DNA from: Distichodus sexfasciatus | Lineage: Eukaryota > Chordata > Actinopteri > Characiformes > Distichodontidae | Length of the DNA stretch: 64,000 nucleotides | Reading direction: 5' to 3' | NCBI GenBank assembly: GCA_032718565.1 | Contig: JAVGVS010000163.1 | Span: 531,501 to 595,500 of the forward strand | Shown: one piece after another, positions 45,694 to 58,762 of the stretch | Layout of the letters: every line of letters begins with the position of its first letter | Numbering within the stretch: the first letter of the stretch is position 1 | Made by a program: the position numbers and the translations under genes | Notes under the pieces: generated by a model | Databases searched by the model: none | What the model was told of the DNA's origin: nothing | Seen by the model: only the letters and a program-made list of their open reading frames with translations

Positions 45694-45712
45694 GATATAT
45701 ATATATATATAT
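45694..45712. repeat. (TA)n microsatellite
   Basis: Nine TA units in a row. Confidence 0.9.
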
Positions 45713-47496
45713 GTATATACTGTACCTGTCATGGTAACAAAGAGGGGGAAAAAAAAGTCATCGATAGCAAGATGAAAAAGTCCAAAAATGTCAAAAGCGG
45801 CGTTAAGTCCCGCACCAAAAATGTCACCGAAATTCTGTGAATGAATAGATGCTTTTCATTCCTGTAAAGTGAAAGGTTCCCGCTGTAAACCAACTCCAAT
45901 AGTGTATGTTACACTTTAATACTGGTATCCAACCCCTGTCATGAAATATATTGGTCCTGTCAAAAGTCCTTAGCTCAAGCAGTTGGAACTCCAGATGTTT
46001 TGAGTTCCAAGGCTGTTTGGAGGCTCTTTGTATTCACACACACACACAAGTCTGAGATTTCTACGATACAGGATATTTCTTTATAACCTGACCTCCCAGT
46101 ATTACTTGTAATAGCTTCAAAAGCTCTGGGGTCTGCGCTGTGGATAGACGCGGAGTTTGTTTGTGTTTGTGTATGTGTATATAATGACATAATTGTATGT
46201 ACAATGAGCTAATATTGCCAATTAAGGAACACAGTCCAAATTTGATATATAAAAAGATCAGCGGTCACGCCGTCTGTTATGCAAATAGAAGCAAAAACGA
46301 GTTTAAATTCTCGCTAAATTTTGCGTCAGGGAAGGATTAATGGTTCTGACGTATTAAGAAGAACAAGAAGGTCAGGCATGATGTCACCTCCACCGCAGTG
46401 ACTGGCGCAAGGGCTAACGGCGCTGACATCAAACCATTAGCAGTTTCCTCCAAAGCCAAGAGCTTGTGATAACAAGCAATGCCTTAAACTGTCCGAATGT
46501 GTTTCGTAAAAATGTCTTCTTGCCACAACACCCCAAAGAAGCGTGGCCTCTTTTGACAGGTTTGGGGACGGCCACAGTAACACGACCCTGGCGTTTTTTT
46601 CCCTCCTTCCCTCCCTCACTCGTTCCCAAATGACCAAATACGGCATCTAGTTCTCAGGCTTGGAGCAGCTATAATGGCTCAATAGTCTCCGAGAGAAATC
46701 ATCAGCACATGGATAATGAGGTGTGAAGAGTTGCTAGTAAACCTATGACCCCTTTCTGACGTTCTACCACAACTAACCTATAGCTACTGAACACAGGCTG
46801 TATTGAGACTGACGGCTGATTTCACGATCATGAAAAGAGACGTGACCTTTTCTTCTGTTCTGACATATTAAGAAGATTTTCCTCCTTTTTCTTACCAGCG
46901 TCTTTCCATACTCAAAGTACTTATCCCCCAGCAATATGGCACAGGCTCCCCTCTTTTTCTGCCCCTTTTGCATGTTCAAATAAACTTGAATTTGAGGAAG
47001 GAATGTAATTTATACCAGCTTTCGGCTGATGCCTCATAATGGAAGTCTTCATGGGAATCGCACCGTGGTGAAAGTGCAAGGGCAGCACATATTTTAAGGC
47101 TGGAAGGTCACTTCATCTTCGCCGTGATTTAGGGACTGCTGCTAGGTCACAGAGGCCGAGGCCCCAATGTAAACACAGGTGCTGAGGAGGTGCGTAAAGG
47201 GGCTTACCCCCCATCCAGTAGCGAGAGCAATGCCGAAAGTCACGCTTTAACGCGCAGTGAGGCCCCGAAGAGAAATGGAGTAGCGATGGCTTGTCTTTGT
47301 CTCTATGTGCTGTCTGTCAAAGCGCTTCCTTATCGGATGCTGTTGGTAACATCAAAAGTAACAGCCATAGGTTATACTGACCCATTCCAATACTACTTTT
47401 TTTCTAAACTATTTTAAGTATCTGATGCTACCAAAAGTACTAAAGTATCTTAACAGTACTTAAAGACTCAGGAAGTGGAAAACCGTCCTTCATTTG

Positions 47497-48137
47497 GTAA
47501 CTGTAAAACCAGTTGCTTGTCGCAAATTTTCAAAATTGAGTTATGATGTTTTCATGAAAGGGCATAAATCAAGCTTCAAAACGATACCTATATGGAATGA
47601 ATGGGACGACATATGACTGAGATATCAACATTCAAAGGAGTCGGGTTTCTCCTGTCACGCCAAGTGAGAAACGGAGAAATCTGCCTTTGAAGTTGACTAT
47701 CGACGTAGCGCTCACAGACGCTCGGTGCGGTCGCGGCTACGTTTGTATTTATGGTAGCCTACGCTGCATTCACAGCCACACGGATAGCCTACCTGCGTTA
47801 GGTTAACTGAACTCGGGAGACGGAGATGGATTCCGGAGAAATATCTTCACGCTAGTCAACCAGTGGATTTACCGTAAATATTGAAGTAGAGCGGTCAAAA
47901 CAGAAACTTTTAACATTCTGCTGGAATTGAATTCCTCACCTCAAGAAAGTCACGTTTTTAGGATGGAAAAGGTAAGTTTTTCAGCGAAATTGATTCTCAA
48001 CAGTACAGTATAGACCTTCCACTGTTTCAAAACACTAAAAACAAAAAATCCAAAATTTTACCCCACGCAACATAAAAGCTCGTTTTTCTCAGAAACCTCT
48101 GTTGCGACAAGCGACTGGTTTTGCCGTGCACGGTCAC
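47497..48137. mobile_element. MITE family B, copy 2 (inverted)
   Basis: About 641 bp, the longest copy. The right end reads GCGACAAGCGACTGGTTTTG then CCGTGCACGGTCAC and is followed by AAAT; the left end is weathered (GGTAACTGTAAAACCAG). It keeps the segment AGACCTTCCACTGTTTCAAA that copy 1 has lost. It lies in the opposite orientation to copies 1 and 3. Confidence 0.88.
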
Positions 48138-49829
48138 AAATGTGTCAGAAAACTGTGTCTGAAAAGATTTGGAAACCCGCTGAATTCAGTTTTACAACGT
48201 TGTGGAGTTTAACTGCTTTCCACAGCTTTTCACCGTAGGTCTAAGCAGGGTGGGACTAAAACACAGCCTGGCTACGTGTAGCGGTTATGTTTAGCATTAG
48301 CCGTGGCCAGATCTCCTGCTCTGGCTCTGCCCACCTGCATAGCGTACTCGAGTACTATAACACTGCTGGAATTATTGTGGTGCACATAAAAAAGAAAATC
48401 AAATTTTGATCTTTGCACTGACCGTATATCAAGTCTTTCTGGTGTCATATGAATTTATACGCACTAAAATCTTTGTATTTAAAAAAAAAAGTTGCTGTCA
48501 TCGCGGTTTCACAATTTCATATTCATCTCAAAACGTTCCCAGAAGCTCAGTGTTAGGGCTTTCACGGACTGACCGACTCCACGTGCGTGCACTCCAACTA
48601 AAGCGTGGTCAGTTCTTTTGAATCTAACATGAGTTTTGGGTGGGATCTATCAGTCCTGATCTGGACCTCCACGCAGCAAGGCCCAGACTCAGCTGGGGGT
48701 AAACGTCCTGTCGCTGGAGCCTGAGCACTCCATGAACTATCTCTGAGTGTGTTTACAGCGGTATAAACAGCGCGTTAACGTGAGGGATGCTAACGGCGAC
48801 AGGGTCCAAGACGGATTTGCACGGTCTTCTTCCTCTCGCAAATAATCTTTCAAACTGTTTACTCAGCAAATGGCTTGGCATCACTAAGACGCTCCGTTCG
48901 CATGGAGCTGCCCAATCGCATGCCTCCATTTGTTGAAATATGTAGTGCTAGTGCACGAAAGTAAGGGACTGGCAAGAGCGGAGATGTGCAAACACACGGC
49001 AAAAAAATGTTAATGATTAAGCGGTGGAAGTGTGAAGAATAGGAGACGTTGTTTTTCTTCTCACTCAAAAACTCACTACATGGGGTGGCAATGAGAGTCG
49101 CCGGTTCAAATATTACCCAACTGCCTCCTTTCCGAATATTTTTTCTTTGTGCTATAAAAGCTTTGCAGCAAAAAAGGCAACAGCAAGCGCTAGGTCGAGT
49201 CGCCAAAGCTTTATTTTTGTGTGTGTTGGACAGGTGGCTTCAGCTACGATTGATGATTTCCAGTTTATTCTTGGTCATTTTTCTCTCTTTCCTCTCTCCG
49301 TCTCTTCCTCCGTTTTGCTCCTGCATGAATGCACACGATAAACAGGCTTCGGAGGGAGCTGCTTGCTTTGGACGGATGAGGAGCAAGAGGCGAGGCCAAA
49401 GTTCCTCATAAATCCTCGTACCTCAAGCAGATGTTAAACTGTATCTCGCGCTCTCCCCTTTTCCCCCCTCCGTTTCGGCGGCCGTTCCCCTCTGAACAGG
49501 TTTTCGGAGAGACGCTGCTTTTCGTGGTTGCTTTTCAGATGATCTTCTGACACAGAAATGTGGTTTGAGGTCTGTTTTGGAAGAGATTAGTGTCAGAATT
49601 TCGACATACACTTTCCACTCGTTTTTGACAGCGGGAATCGGCGTACTACGAAATCAGCGTTGCTCTTCTCCCAGTTTCAACAAGAACGACGAGGCAGCGG
49701 CGTTTAGGCGCCCGCGCACCTCTGGGCCCGAGGCCGCCCCGAAAAATAAACAGCTTTTTATCAACCGCGGGACAAAAAGCGTTCCCCGTGGCACTCCCCT
49801 AACTATGCGCTGAGCAACACGTTCAATAA

Positions 49830-50130
49830 TGATTTATCTTCTAGCTGTGCTCAAGCTCATTTTTACTATCTGTTTGTACAGCTGAGAGGAGAGGCTGTGT
49901 TTAACGCCTGGAATATAATAAAAGAAACTCAATACGGCGCGCTGCCCTGAGCTCCAGCTCTCTGCTATTCTGTCACGTATGCCAAACAAATTTGATACAT
50001 ACCACGTCCTAATTATCATTAAACTGCCGCTGTCTCGTCTTCCACCTCGAAATTGGTTACGGCAAATAACTTGGAGCGTTATTGATGAAATGTCATTAAA
50101 ACCCGTGCGCTGGAAGGCGCTTGACATCCA
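49830..50130. promoter_or_regulatory. candidate conserved non-coding block
   Basis: Intronic sequence with balanced composition, no repeat signature and several homeodomain-type cores (AATAATGATTTATC, CTAATTATCATTAAA, ATGTCATTAAAA). It is flanked by GC-richer sequence from 49440. It looks like the kind of block often kept between fish species, but no alignment was possible. Confidence 0.25.
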
Positions 50131-51772
50131 TCACTAATTCTTGGCATGGCACCGTGTTCTGCAAACAAATTACTCAGCAGTTGGAGGAATTATCTTCAAC
50201 AAAGGAATCCCTGAAAAAGACGTAAAACGGGTAGCTCAAGTAGCAACAGATGTGCGAAAAAATTTCGCCTTTTACATGTTAAATAATAGCATTTTCAGCC
50301 CTCAACCAGCTGGCAGATGGCAACTTTCAGTAACAAGGTGATTTCGGTGGGGGGGAAGGGGGGAATCCGCACTTGTAGTACTAGGAATATTTTTCCTGAG
50401 GGTACTTTGGGAAAAATAATCTTATGGAAAATATTATTTCGGGCTGTCGAATGTCAAGGGAAATTCCACGCAGCACGACAATTTAGCTAACTCTTAAAAA
50501 AAAAAATCCTCTGTCACCTCTGATTAAATTGAGCCAAATGTATCAATTACACGTGCTGTAGGCCCTGTTTTACCTGGGCCCTTCTTGATGCACGTGTTAG
50601 AAGGCACCCTGTAAACGAAACGCAGCTATGTAAATACAGGATACGTTCAATAAGACTTGCATTTTAGAAGACATCGCTCGACTTTATGCTGCGTTTTATG
50701 GTCTTACTTTAAAGGCCCCACATGAAGCTTTGTTTCACACACGTTTACATTAACGTTTACATTGACAGCTGTGAGGTTAAGCTGTTTTCAGCTAGTTACG
50801 GTACCTCAGCTAACCTTACCTGATTTCTGTGGGTTGATATTATAGTAAAACGTATCTCTGCTAACTTGTTTGGTGTTTTTTCTGATTTACGTCAGTTATG
50901 TAGTTTGTCACAATCTACCAAGCACACCTGAACAAATTCTAGCTGGCAGACTGGGTTTTTTTTTTTTTTTACCATGAAAGTGCATTTGAGTTGACATAAG
51001 CGTAGCCTCAAGTTAGCCCGCTGACGCTAACCAATCGTGACGCCGGCTGGCAGAGGCTGGTGTTATTGAGCATTTGTGTCATGGGGTTTGTTCTGATTTT
51101 TGATGAACGTGTTGTCATTCGTTTTTCACCAGCATCAAACAAAGACAGGATTACTATATTTCAGCATTCTCCACATGATTATAAAAATAAAATCAATAAA
51201 AATCAGACTTTTATTAACTTAAGAAATGTATTAAGTTTAATTATAATTGTTATTTTTTGATTTCTTTTTTTTTTTTTTGGTTTGATATTATTAACTCAGA
51301 CCCACCAGAAACCAGTCATTCTGAGGCGTACCAGAAGTGAAAAGAAGTATCTAGCTCAGTTTTCCAGTTTGAACATTGGACATTCATATATGGCCCATTG
51401 ACTGAAAAATTATGCGGCACATATTCATTTATTTACAGTCATACATTTTTGACTTAAGAGTTAAAAAATTCGTAACAAAAAGTAGGACCTAAAAGCGTGT
51501 AAAGATGCTGAAAGTAACTTTTAGCAAAGTCTAAGACCAATTCCTAAGTGCTGAGAGAGCTAAAGTGTCGTGAAACAACTAAAATCCCGCCCCAGCTGCT
51601 GAGTTCAACCAATAGAGGAGCTGCACGGTTAATATATTAGTGACATCAAACCGTTCATCTAGGGCTTTATACAGCACACCTTTTGTGATTATAATTTTAA
51701 TAGGCTGTACTAAAATCTACCTAGAGCATCAATCGATTTTCACTATTAGTCGTATATTGCTCTCGTATTAAA

Positions 51773-52233
51773 CAAGACTTTCAGGGTTCACGATGTTGCG
51801 TCGCAACTATTAACTATTCAATAAGTCTCGCACATTCATTACTACCGTGCAATTTTGACCAATTACCGCGCCTTTTTCTGCAATTTGGACCAATCATTAT
51901 AGATTTCCCACAAATGTTGAGGCATCGTCCAGCAAACTCACTTCCTTGTTAGAAGTTTAGAAAAGCGTGTGTGATAAAAACGCCTCACATTTACCTTCAA
52001 AAATAACTAAATGATTAATGGTTAATAAAAATAGTAGTGCTTTTGTTCCCTTCATTTTAATTCATTGTGAAAGAATCATTACAAAGGGGGACAAAATCGC
52101 AAAAAATCAGCGACCTTGATTTGCTCCCGCAACTTCATTGAAACACATCAACTTTCATCGCGATATTTTAGAAAAGCTGCCGCGAAATCAGGCGACAGTC
52201 TCCAAGAAAAGGCCCACAATCCTGGAGGAACTG
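51773..52233 (+). mobile_element. MITE family A, copy 2
   Basis: Same orientation as copy 1. The left end is badly worn (CAAGACTTTCAGGG for CAGTCCCTCCAGG); the right end reads AATCCTGGAGGAACTG. Shared interior: CCGTGCAATTTTGACCAATT, CTCACTTCCTTGTTAGAAG, AAAGAATCATTACAAAGGGG. Confidence 0.82.
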
Positions 52234-53146
52234 ATCAAAGGCAAAAAGTCACAAAACCCAAACTGAATGACAAATTAAATGCTTCTCTTGCTTTGATTGC
52301 TGCTTATTCTGCTCAAATAAGGCGTTTTCTGACAGAACGCGTGCATCATGTGTGGAACCTGGCCACTTTGGCGCAAGGTCCAAAATTGTATGATCACTAT
52401 TGAACACAACTTGATACTGTGATATTTTTTTTCTGTTCGTAGATTTCCATTAACATTTTGGGGCTGTTGTCGCTAACAAAAAGAGTGCCTTCACGATCAA
52501 ATCTGTCTCTTTTTATCAGCTCATTACTGCCGTATATCCGTCTTTTCTTTCACGGAAAGCGTGCGAGCTCTGTCTTGATGCGCGTCGTGCTGCTGCCATC
52601 GTGCCACTCCTGACTGGTTTAGGAGTCCTCTCCGGCTCACTTAAATCATTTTGGAGATGAGACCTAGTCTCAACACGTTAGAACTTGTCATGCCACTTAG
52701 TCTTAAGTCTGAAGTAGAGCAAAATCGTCACTCTTAGAACTAGACGTTCTATGCACGAACTTCATCCGTTTCCATCTATCTCTTTCGGTGTCTCTGAGAT
52801 AGACTTTCCCTCCACTTCCATCTCTAACTTTTGTGGGTCATATTCTACAGGCAGATTTTGTCCCCACTCGGTAGCTACGTTCCTCTGCTACACTGGCGTG
52901 GGCGCAACATGATTAATCTGCGCGCTTTGCACATGTTGGCTTTGTGGCAGGCCTCATCGGCATCTGAGAGCTTCTAATCATACTCAGCTCGTTGGCCATT
53001 AACCACAGTGTTACTTTAAAGCACCATGGGCTTCTGCAACTATCTTGGCGTCTGTTTCGTCCGCTGGTTCAAGGCAGGCCATAGAGAAAGTTGGCTGTAT
53101 CAGCCCCACCCTGTGTGAAATTTATGTCAAATTATTTGTGATTATT

Positions 53147-53290
53147 TGTCATTGTGAACACTACAACCCAGCACCATAACCAAAATGCAACCACTGCATG
53201 TACTGCATCGGTGTTTGTTTGCTTGGAGACGCTACCTTTCTCATGGGTATCTCAGTGGCACCTTGATTGGTCCGAGATTTGAACTGGCCA
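53147..53290 (-). mobile_element. GGGGCAGTTGG-headed SINE, old truncated inverted copy
   Basis: TTTGTCATTGTGAACACTAC, GCAACCACTGCATG, CTCATGGGTATCTCAGTGGC and GATTTGAACTGGCCACGCTG are weathered matches to the family. The head is lost. Confidence 0.7.
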
Positions 53291-53474
53291 CGCTGATCTT
53301 AGGATAAATCAATGTAAATAACCACAAAACTTTAAATACTTTGCAAAAGTGGTTGGTTTGTTTGTTTGATTACGTTTGCTAGGTTACATCAAACAGTTTG
53401 AGAGGGGTCAGTTGATACTTGTGTGGTTTTCGCTTCAAGTCTGGACTGGTAAAGGGTGCCCCCTAAGTACCCCT

Positions 53475-53556
53475 GTGCTCCTTCACAGATGGGTTAATGC
53501 AGAGGTCACATTTACGTTGTGGTGCACTGTGTGCTGTGATGTGCGTTCTTAATGAC
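53475..53556 (+). mobile_element. GGGGCAGTTGG-headed SINE, tail part
   Basis: GTGCTCCTTCACAGATGGGT, AATGCAGAGGTCACATTTAC and GTGGTGCACTGTGTGCTGTG match the end of the family. A MITE family B copy starts right after its tail. Confidence 0.8.
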
Positions 53557-53560
53557 AAAT

Positions 53561-53977
53561 GTGACCCTCCGCAGCAAAACCAGTAAACATGCGGAGGTTT
53601 CGAGAAAAATGACCGTTTATATTCACGTGCGGTAAAATTTTTGGATTTTTTTGTTTTTAGTGTTTGAAACAGTGGAAGGTCCTCTGTACTGTTGTAGATA
53701 AATTTGGCTAGAAAACTTACCCTTTCCATCCTAAAAGGTGTTTCTTGAAGTGGGAATTCAATTCCAGCAGAATGTTAAAAGTTTCTGTTTTGACCGCTCT
53801 ACTTCAATATTTACATTAAATCCACTGGTTGACTAGCGTGAAGATATTTCTCCGGAATCCATCTTCGTCTCCCGAGTTCAGTTAACCTAACGCAGGTAGG
53901 CTATCCGTGTGGCTGTGAATGCAGCGCAAGCTACCGTAAATGCAAACGTAGCCGCGGCCGTTGCCGTGGAGGGTCAC
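53561..53977. mobile_element. MITE family B, copy 3, internally deleted
   Basis: Ends GTGACCCTCCGCAGCAAAAC and TTGCCGTGGAGGGTCAC, flanked by AAAT on both sides (53557-53560, 53978-53981). It follows copy 1 closely up to AACGTAGCCGCGGCCG and then jumps to the right end, losing about 220 bp. The 4-bp duplication agrees with that of copy 1. Confidence 0.9.
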
Positions 53978-54020
53978 AAATTGTTACTCGCTTAAAATTA
54001 CATAGGTTGTTAGTTTTAAG

Positions 54021-54592
54021 TAGAGATGGCTCCGATACATGGATGGAATATCGGTCCGATAACGATTCAAATAGCTGGATCGGGTATCGGTGGCATTGGG
54101 CCAATCTGTGGAGCTGATCTGGAAATGCTCACACGCTCAGTTGGTTATGCATGAGAAGTGTTACTGCGGTAAAGCCGGTTTATTGTTCGATTTGCGTTAT
54201 TTCCTACATAGTGATATGACAATGAGCAGAACAAACTAACGCAACACACTACAACCCCTAAAGCAAATCACACCATTATACTGTTCAATTTCCTTAACAA
54301 CACCAGCTCTCGCTCACAATCTCTGTGTTCCTGATGGTTTTAGCGCCGCAGGATTAGAGACCGTCACTAAATTACCGTCGTAGACATAAGACGTATTAAA
54401 ATGTAAGAATTTCCTTAAGCACAACAGAATAATCTCAGTCATGTGTTCAGACATTTTTTTCAAGCATTATTTTCTGTTTTCTGTTTAAAAAAGACTCGGA
54501 TTTGTATTGGATTTGTATCGTATCAGCAGATATCCAAATCTACAATATCGGCATTGTATCGATCTTTAAAAAGTGGTATCGTGCCATGTCTA
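54021..54592. mobile_element. hAT-like element (TAGAGATGG / CCATGTCTA ends)
   Basis: The ends TAGAGATGGCTCCGATAC and GTATCGTGCCATGTCTA are inverted. The flanks GTTTTAAG (54013-54020) and GTTTGAAG (54593-54600) agree at 7 of 8 bases. Internal ATCGG-rich motifs (AATATCGGTCCGATAACGAT) are typical of this fish family. 572 bp, non-coding. Confidence 0.9.
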
Positions 54593-56504
54593 GTTTGAAG
54601 TTTACTAGTCGACGGATATAAAGAGAGAAATAAAATATGTTCCTTTAACGGTGGGTTTAGAAACACCTTTGTGTTTCATATTTTTATTCAACTTCTTACA
54701 ACTATGCAAAATCTCAAAAGTTGTGCTGAGTTAGCCAGCGGTGCACTTGCTCTTGGGGCGACTACTAAGGAAGTGCTATGCCAGAAACAATCTTCCATTT
54801 CACATTATGCCTGCGGGTCGCTGCAGAATCCATCATACACACATCCGCCTTTTTTGTGAGGGGGCCAAACTACAAAGTGGATGATGACAGTGCTGTCCAG
54901 TGTCTTTATGGCGAACTGTAATATGATGTGAAAAACGCTTCCGCCTCTGCCCTGGGATCCGGGAGGCTGAGGTCCTGAATCATCAAACATCACAAGCCTT
55001 GGCCTCTACACTAAAAAGGTATAGGGGGAGAAAGCCTAATACATGCCTACCTTCGCACAGGCACTAACCACTGTAACAGCTTGTGATAAAAAAGAGTTTA
55101 CAAAAAAAGAGTCTGGGCTGTGGGCGTAGGGCGGTCAAAGGAGGGGGCGAGCTCCGCAGCCACTGAGCGGGACCCCTCGACCCCCCCCTTCCCCGAAAAA
55201 ACGCTGCTTACATGACAAATGGTGTGCGGGGAGGAAATGGCTAAAAGTAGAACAACAAGCAAACAGATGGTTTCATTATGGACAGAGAGGAAATTCCGTC
55301 TGGACCTTTTCTCTGAGTCTTGTTAGCATCATTCTGTTGACCGCTTTCCACAAAATATATCGCCGGTAGAAGCAGCTGGGACAAATCCCTTAATCTCAGG
55401 ACCTATATCAGCTCGGTGAGGATTAATCAGCTATAAAAGCGGAGTAATTCATGGACTCCGTGGCTTGACCACACGGTTGTTACATGTGGTGGTTGAAAAT
55501 GATCACAGGAACCTAGATGATTGCAAGACAACCCAAAAAAAATAACGGCCTGGTCATCTGGCAGTCAGATTCTGGAAAATTAGGACGAGGACGCCTGACT
55601 GAGGTCTTTAGGATTAAGTCCTAAGTGTTGTCATTTAGGAGATCTGATTGTTGTTCGTTGGCGCTGGAGCTGAAGTAGCCAATTGTTCTTCAAAAAAGAA
55701 AGCTTGATTCAAATGGCATGGATCCTTGAAGCCTCAAAACTCTACTCCCTCTCTGTTTGGATCAGCGTGTTCCCTTCAAACGCCAGTATGTCAGAATGAA
55801 TACCTTGAGTATGTGCAAGTGTGTCCACGTTTGTCCAAGAAGCGTGCTGGACCTTCGCCCACGTAGACGCTTGCCAACATTATTACAGTAAGCCTTTTAG
55901 CCGTAAGCACGTCGAAAACCGCGCTCAGCGTTTTTTATTTCCTTTAGCAAAAACCTAATACAGATCAGCTTTGCTGACCAGCTCCCCTGTGTTCTCCGGC
56001 TTACAAAGAACAATTCTCTGCACCGCGTTCGTGACAAGGGCCCTATCGCTAAAAATGAACTCCTTATCCTCTGGGTCCCTCCTTCTCGCCGCACGTGTGC
56101 CGAACTAATTTCAGCAAATTCAAGTTTGATTCAAAACAGCCTGTTGCACGTTCAAATCTAGTGACTGCGTTGCCAACTTGTGTGTGTAGTCGGTTCAACA
56201 GAGCGTTCATTCCGATACGTTGCAAATTTCAATCAAGAAGGCTGAAATGAAGAGTCGCCAAAGTCTTCACTTTTGCCGTCGCTAACAAGTTGAACTGTTA
56301 AATTGGCATCTGTGTATATTTGTTAAGCTGATCACAATTAAACTCAGCGTTAAGATTTGGGATCACACATAAACCAAACATGCATTTTCTGCAGTTGCGC
56401 TGCTGGATTCTCTCGTGATACCTGAAATGTGGAACTAATTTTCCCCCATTTCTTAAGAAATATTGCTCAATATCAACAAAATACCCAATAGATGTGATTG
56501 AGAC

Positions 56505-56615
56505 TACCAGTCAAAATTTGGACACATTTTTGTTTTTTCTTTATTAATATTATTCTCTACATGGTAGATTAATATTGATGACATCTAGTAAAGAAAAACA
56601 ATCCCCAACTAGTTG
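56505..56615 (+). mobile_element. Tc1-like terminal fragment (CTACCAGTCAAAATTTGGAC)
   Basis: CTACCAGTCAAAATTTGGAC then ACATTTTTGTTTTTTCTTTA and CATGGTAGATTAATATTGAT match the end of a Tc1-like family that I recall from fish and frogs. Only about 110 bp remain and there is no second end. Confidence 0.75.
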
Positions 56616-57627
56616 GCCGAACATGTAGGCCGAAATATGCTCCAGTCGCTCTCTCCTACAAAACAGCATAGCTAGAAACACATGAAATACTTATTATTTA
56701 GAAAATCCTCACATTTTAATACACAATTTGAACTATGAATTCAACCATTGTTTTGCGTGAGCAGTGCACTCTGGGTCGATGACGTCAAACGGTTGCTGCC
56801 CTTTTCGTCGGGTTGTGGGTTCTCTTGCGAGTTCTCCAGCTGATGGTGCTAAGCTTACCTGTTGCTACAGCCGAAAAGGAATACAGTGCCACATTGTGCA
56901 GCTTATGTATGTAATTTTCATGTTATCTCATGTAAAATACAATATAAAATGTGTAACGTAAACGTGCCTGTTAGGTTCAAACTGAAAAGGCTGAACAGAA
57001 GATGTGCTCATCTTGTTGTTATCTGATAGGTGTCATCACCAAGAGAGGTATCGAAACAGTTGCAGCCATGTGACGTCACTACCCAGAATGCATTACGGTG
57101 TTAAGAACAATGGTGTAAACAACAATTGCCCGGTCGGCCAGATTACCAATCCAGCCCTGAGTGGAACCCACGTAAATGTTTCATAGCGTTCAAGTAGCAG
57201 AAACATCTGCTAGCTTTTTGATTGAGATATAAATTGCTGAATAAAAACATTGCAGTGCCAATTTCCGCCCAATATCTTTCAGTCCTAAAAGTAATATGAG
57301 AGCGCAAGCTGAAGAGCTGGCCAGTTAACCTTTCTTGACACTTCATATGGAAGAAGAGGCTGCCAATCACCACTACCATCTTCACCCGGGCTCGCTTGAC
57401 CGTGCCCTGAACATCGGGGCAGGAGGTCCAATTTCAGCCAGTGCAAGCGAGGGATTAACACTCGGGTGTGTATGTACTGTGTGTGTTCGCAGCAGGGTTT
57501 TACTTGGCTGGATAGTGACAGCTCCTCCAGCCATTGAGTTAGAAAGTCTAGAATTTGTGGAGGCCTTTTTTTGGAAGGAGCAAAACAATGGACAAAGAAC
57601 GCGGCTGTGGTAGCTAGCCATAGGGGG

Positions 57628-57650
57628 GAGTGAGTGAGTGAGTGAGCGAG
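57628..57650. repeat. (GAGT)n microsatellite
   Basis: Five to six GAGT units. Confidence 0.9.
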
Positions 57651-58762
57651 TCCGACCCCCAGGGCCCAACACAGGCACGCGAGGTCAGGACATCTGCTGA
57701 CATTTATAGCTGGGCGCTGGCCAGGCTGCAGATTTTGGGGTTCCTGCCAGGACCTCATATCAGGGCAGCGTAAAACCACCAGGCATCTTCTTGGCTCTTC
57801 GAGGTCTTGCACCAGAGCTTTTGAGACCCTTCGTGACCCCGTGCTTATTGATCTAAGTCTAGCAGTTGCAGATTTGAGAAGATACTGTGAATTGTAAACG
57901 TGAGGAGTGGGCTGGGAGCTGGTGTTCGACGCTGCATACGGTGTTCTACACTGTATGTTAATTTAAACAGAAGGCCGTTTATTATCAGGCCACTATGGAT
58001 GGAGTTTGTTTTTGTCTGTATGCTCACGGAGACAAATGTGCCATAAATCTGCTGAGCATAACTACTTGGACATGTTCATTTATTTGGACCATTTGTGCAT
58101 ATGTGGCCAGAAACAGAAAACAAGAGTGAGAGAGATCAGCTAGGACAGGGTCAGACATTCAAGCCGCCCCAGGCCTCCATTTAACCAAACAAAGGAGAGG
58201 CCTGAGTTTACTGTTGTCCCTGATTCAATGCAGTCATAACTAAATGCGGAACCTCTATTCACTCGTGCAGGCATCGTTCATTCAGGCATCTCTTTCATTC
58301 AGGTTCTCTTCATTGGCTTGAGGATTGAGTTTCACACAACTCCTCTCAGCGCGAAATCCCTCCGTTTGTTGCTTTGCTGGCAAGATAGCTCTGCAGCGAG
58401 CTGTCAAATGGAGCATGTTATATACTAGCCTTTAGCAGGGTAACAAAAGGGCAACATCTGATTAGCATTCACGGCACAATCTCCTTCTTCCCTTAGTATT
58501 TTATTACCGCAGGTGCAGGGGCATTCATTGATCAGATGCACGCTATGGGCAAAGCTGGTCCTAATTGAAAACAGCTCTATTTATACACCTGCAGGCACTA
58601 AAGGGTTCTGAGAAAGTGAGGGGTTGCTCTGAGAGCGCGAGAGAAGAGAGTTATAGAGAAGACCACGTTTGACACAAAGGAAGAGAGAAATGGTGCTTGT
58701 GAAATCAGCAACTATTGAAAAGTCCAGATGTGATGAAAACATTCTTGACCCACTCTGGGGTG

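Noticed and set aside
57285..57812. Longest open frame in the window, 175 codons on the minus strand
   Set aside because: It runs through a GAGT microsatellite (read as LTHSLTHS), has no recognisable domain, and an overlapping frame is open too. Length alone is not evidence in an eukaryotic intron.
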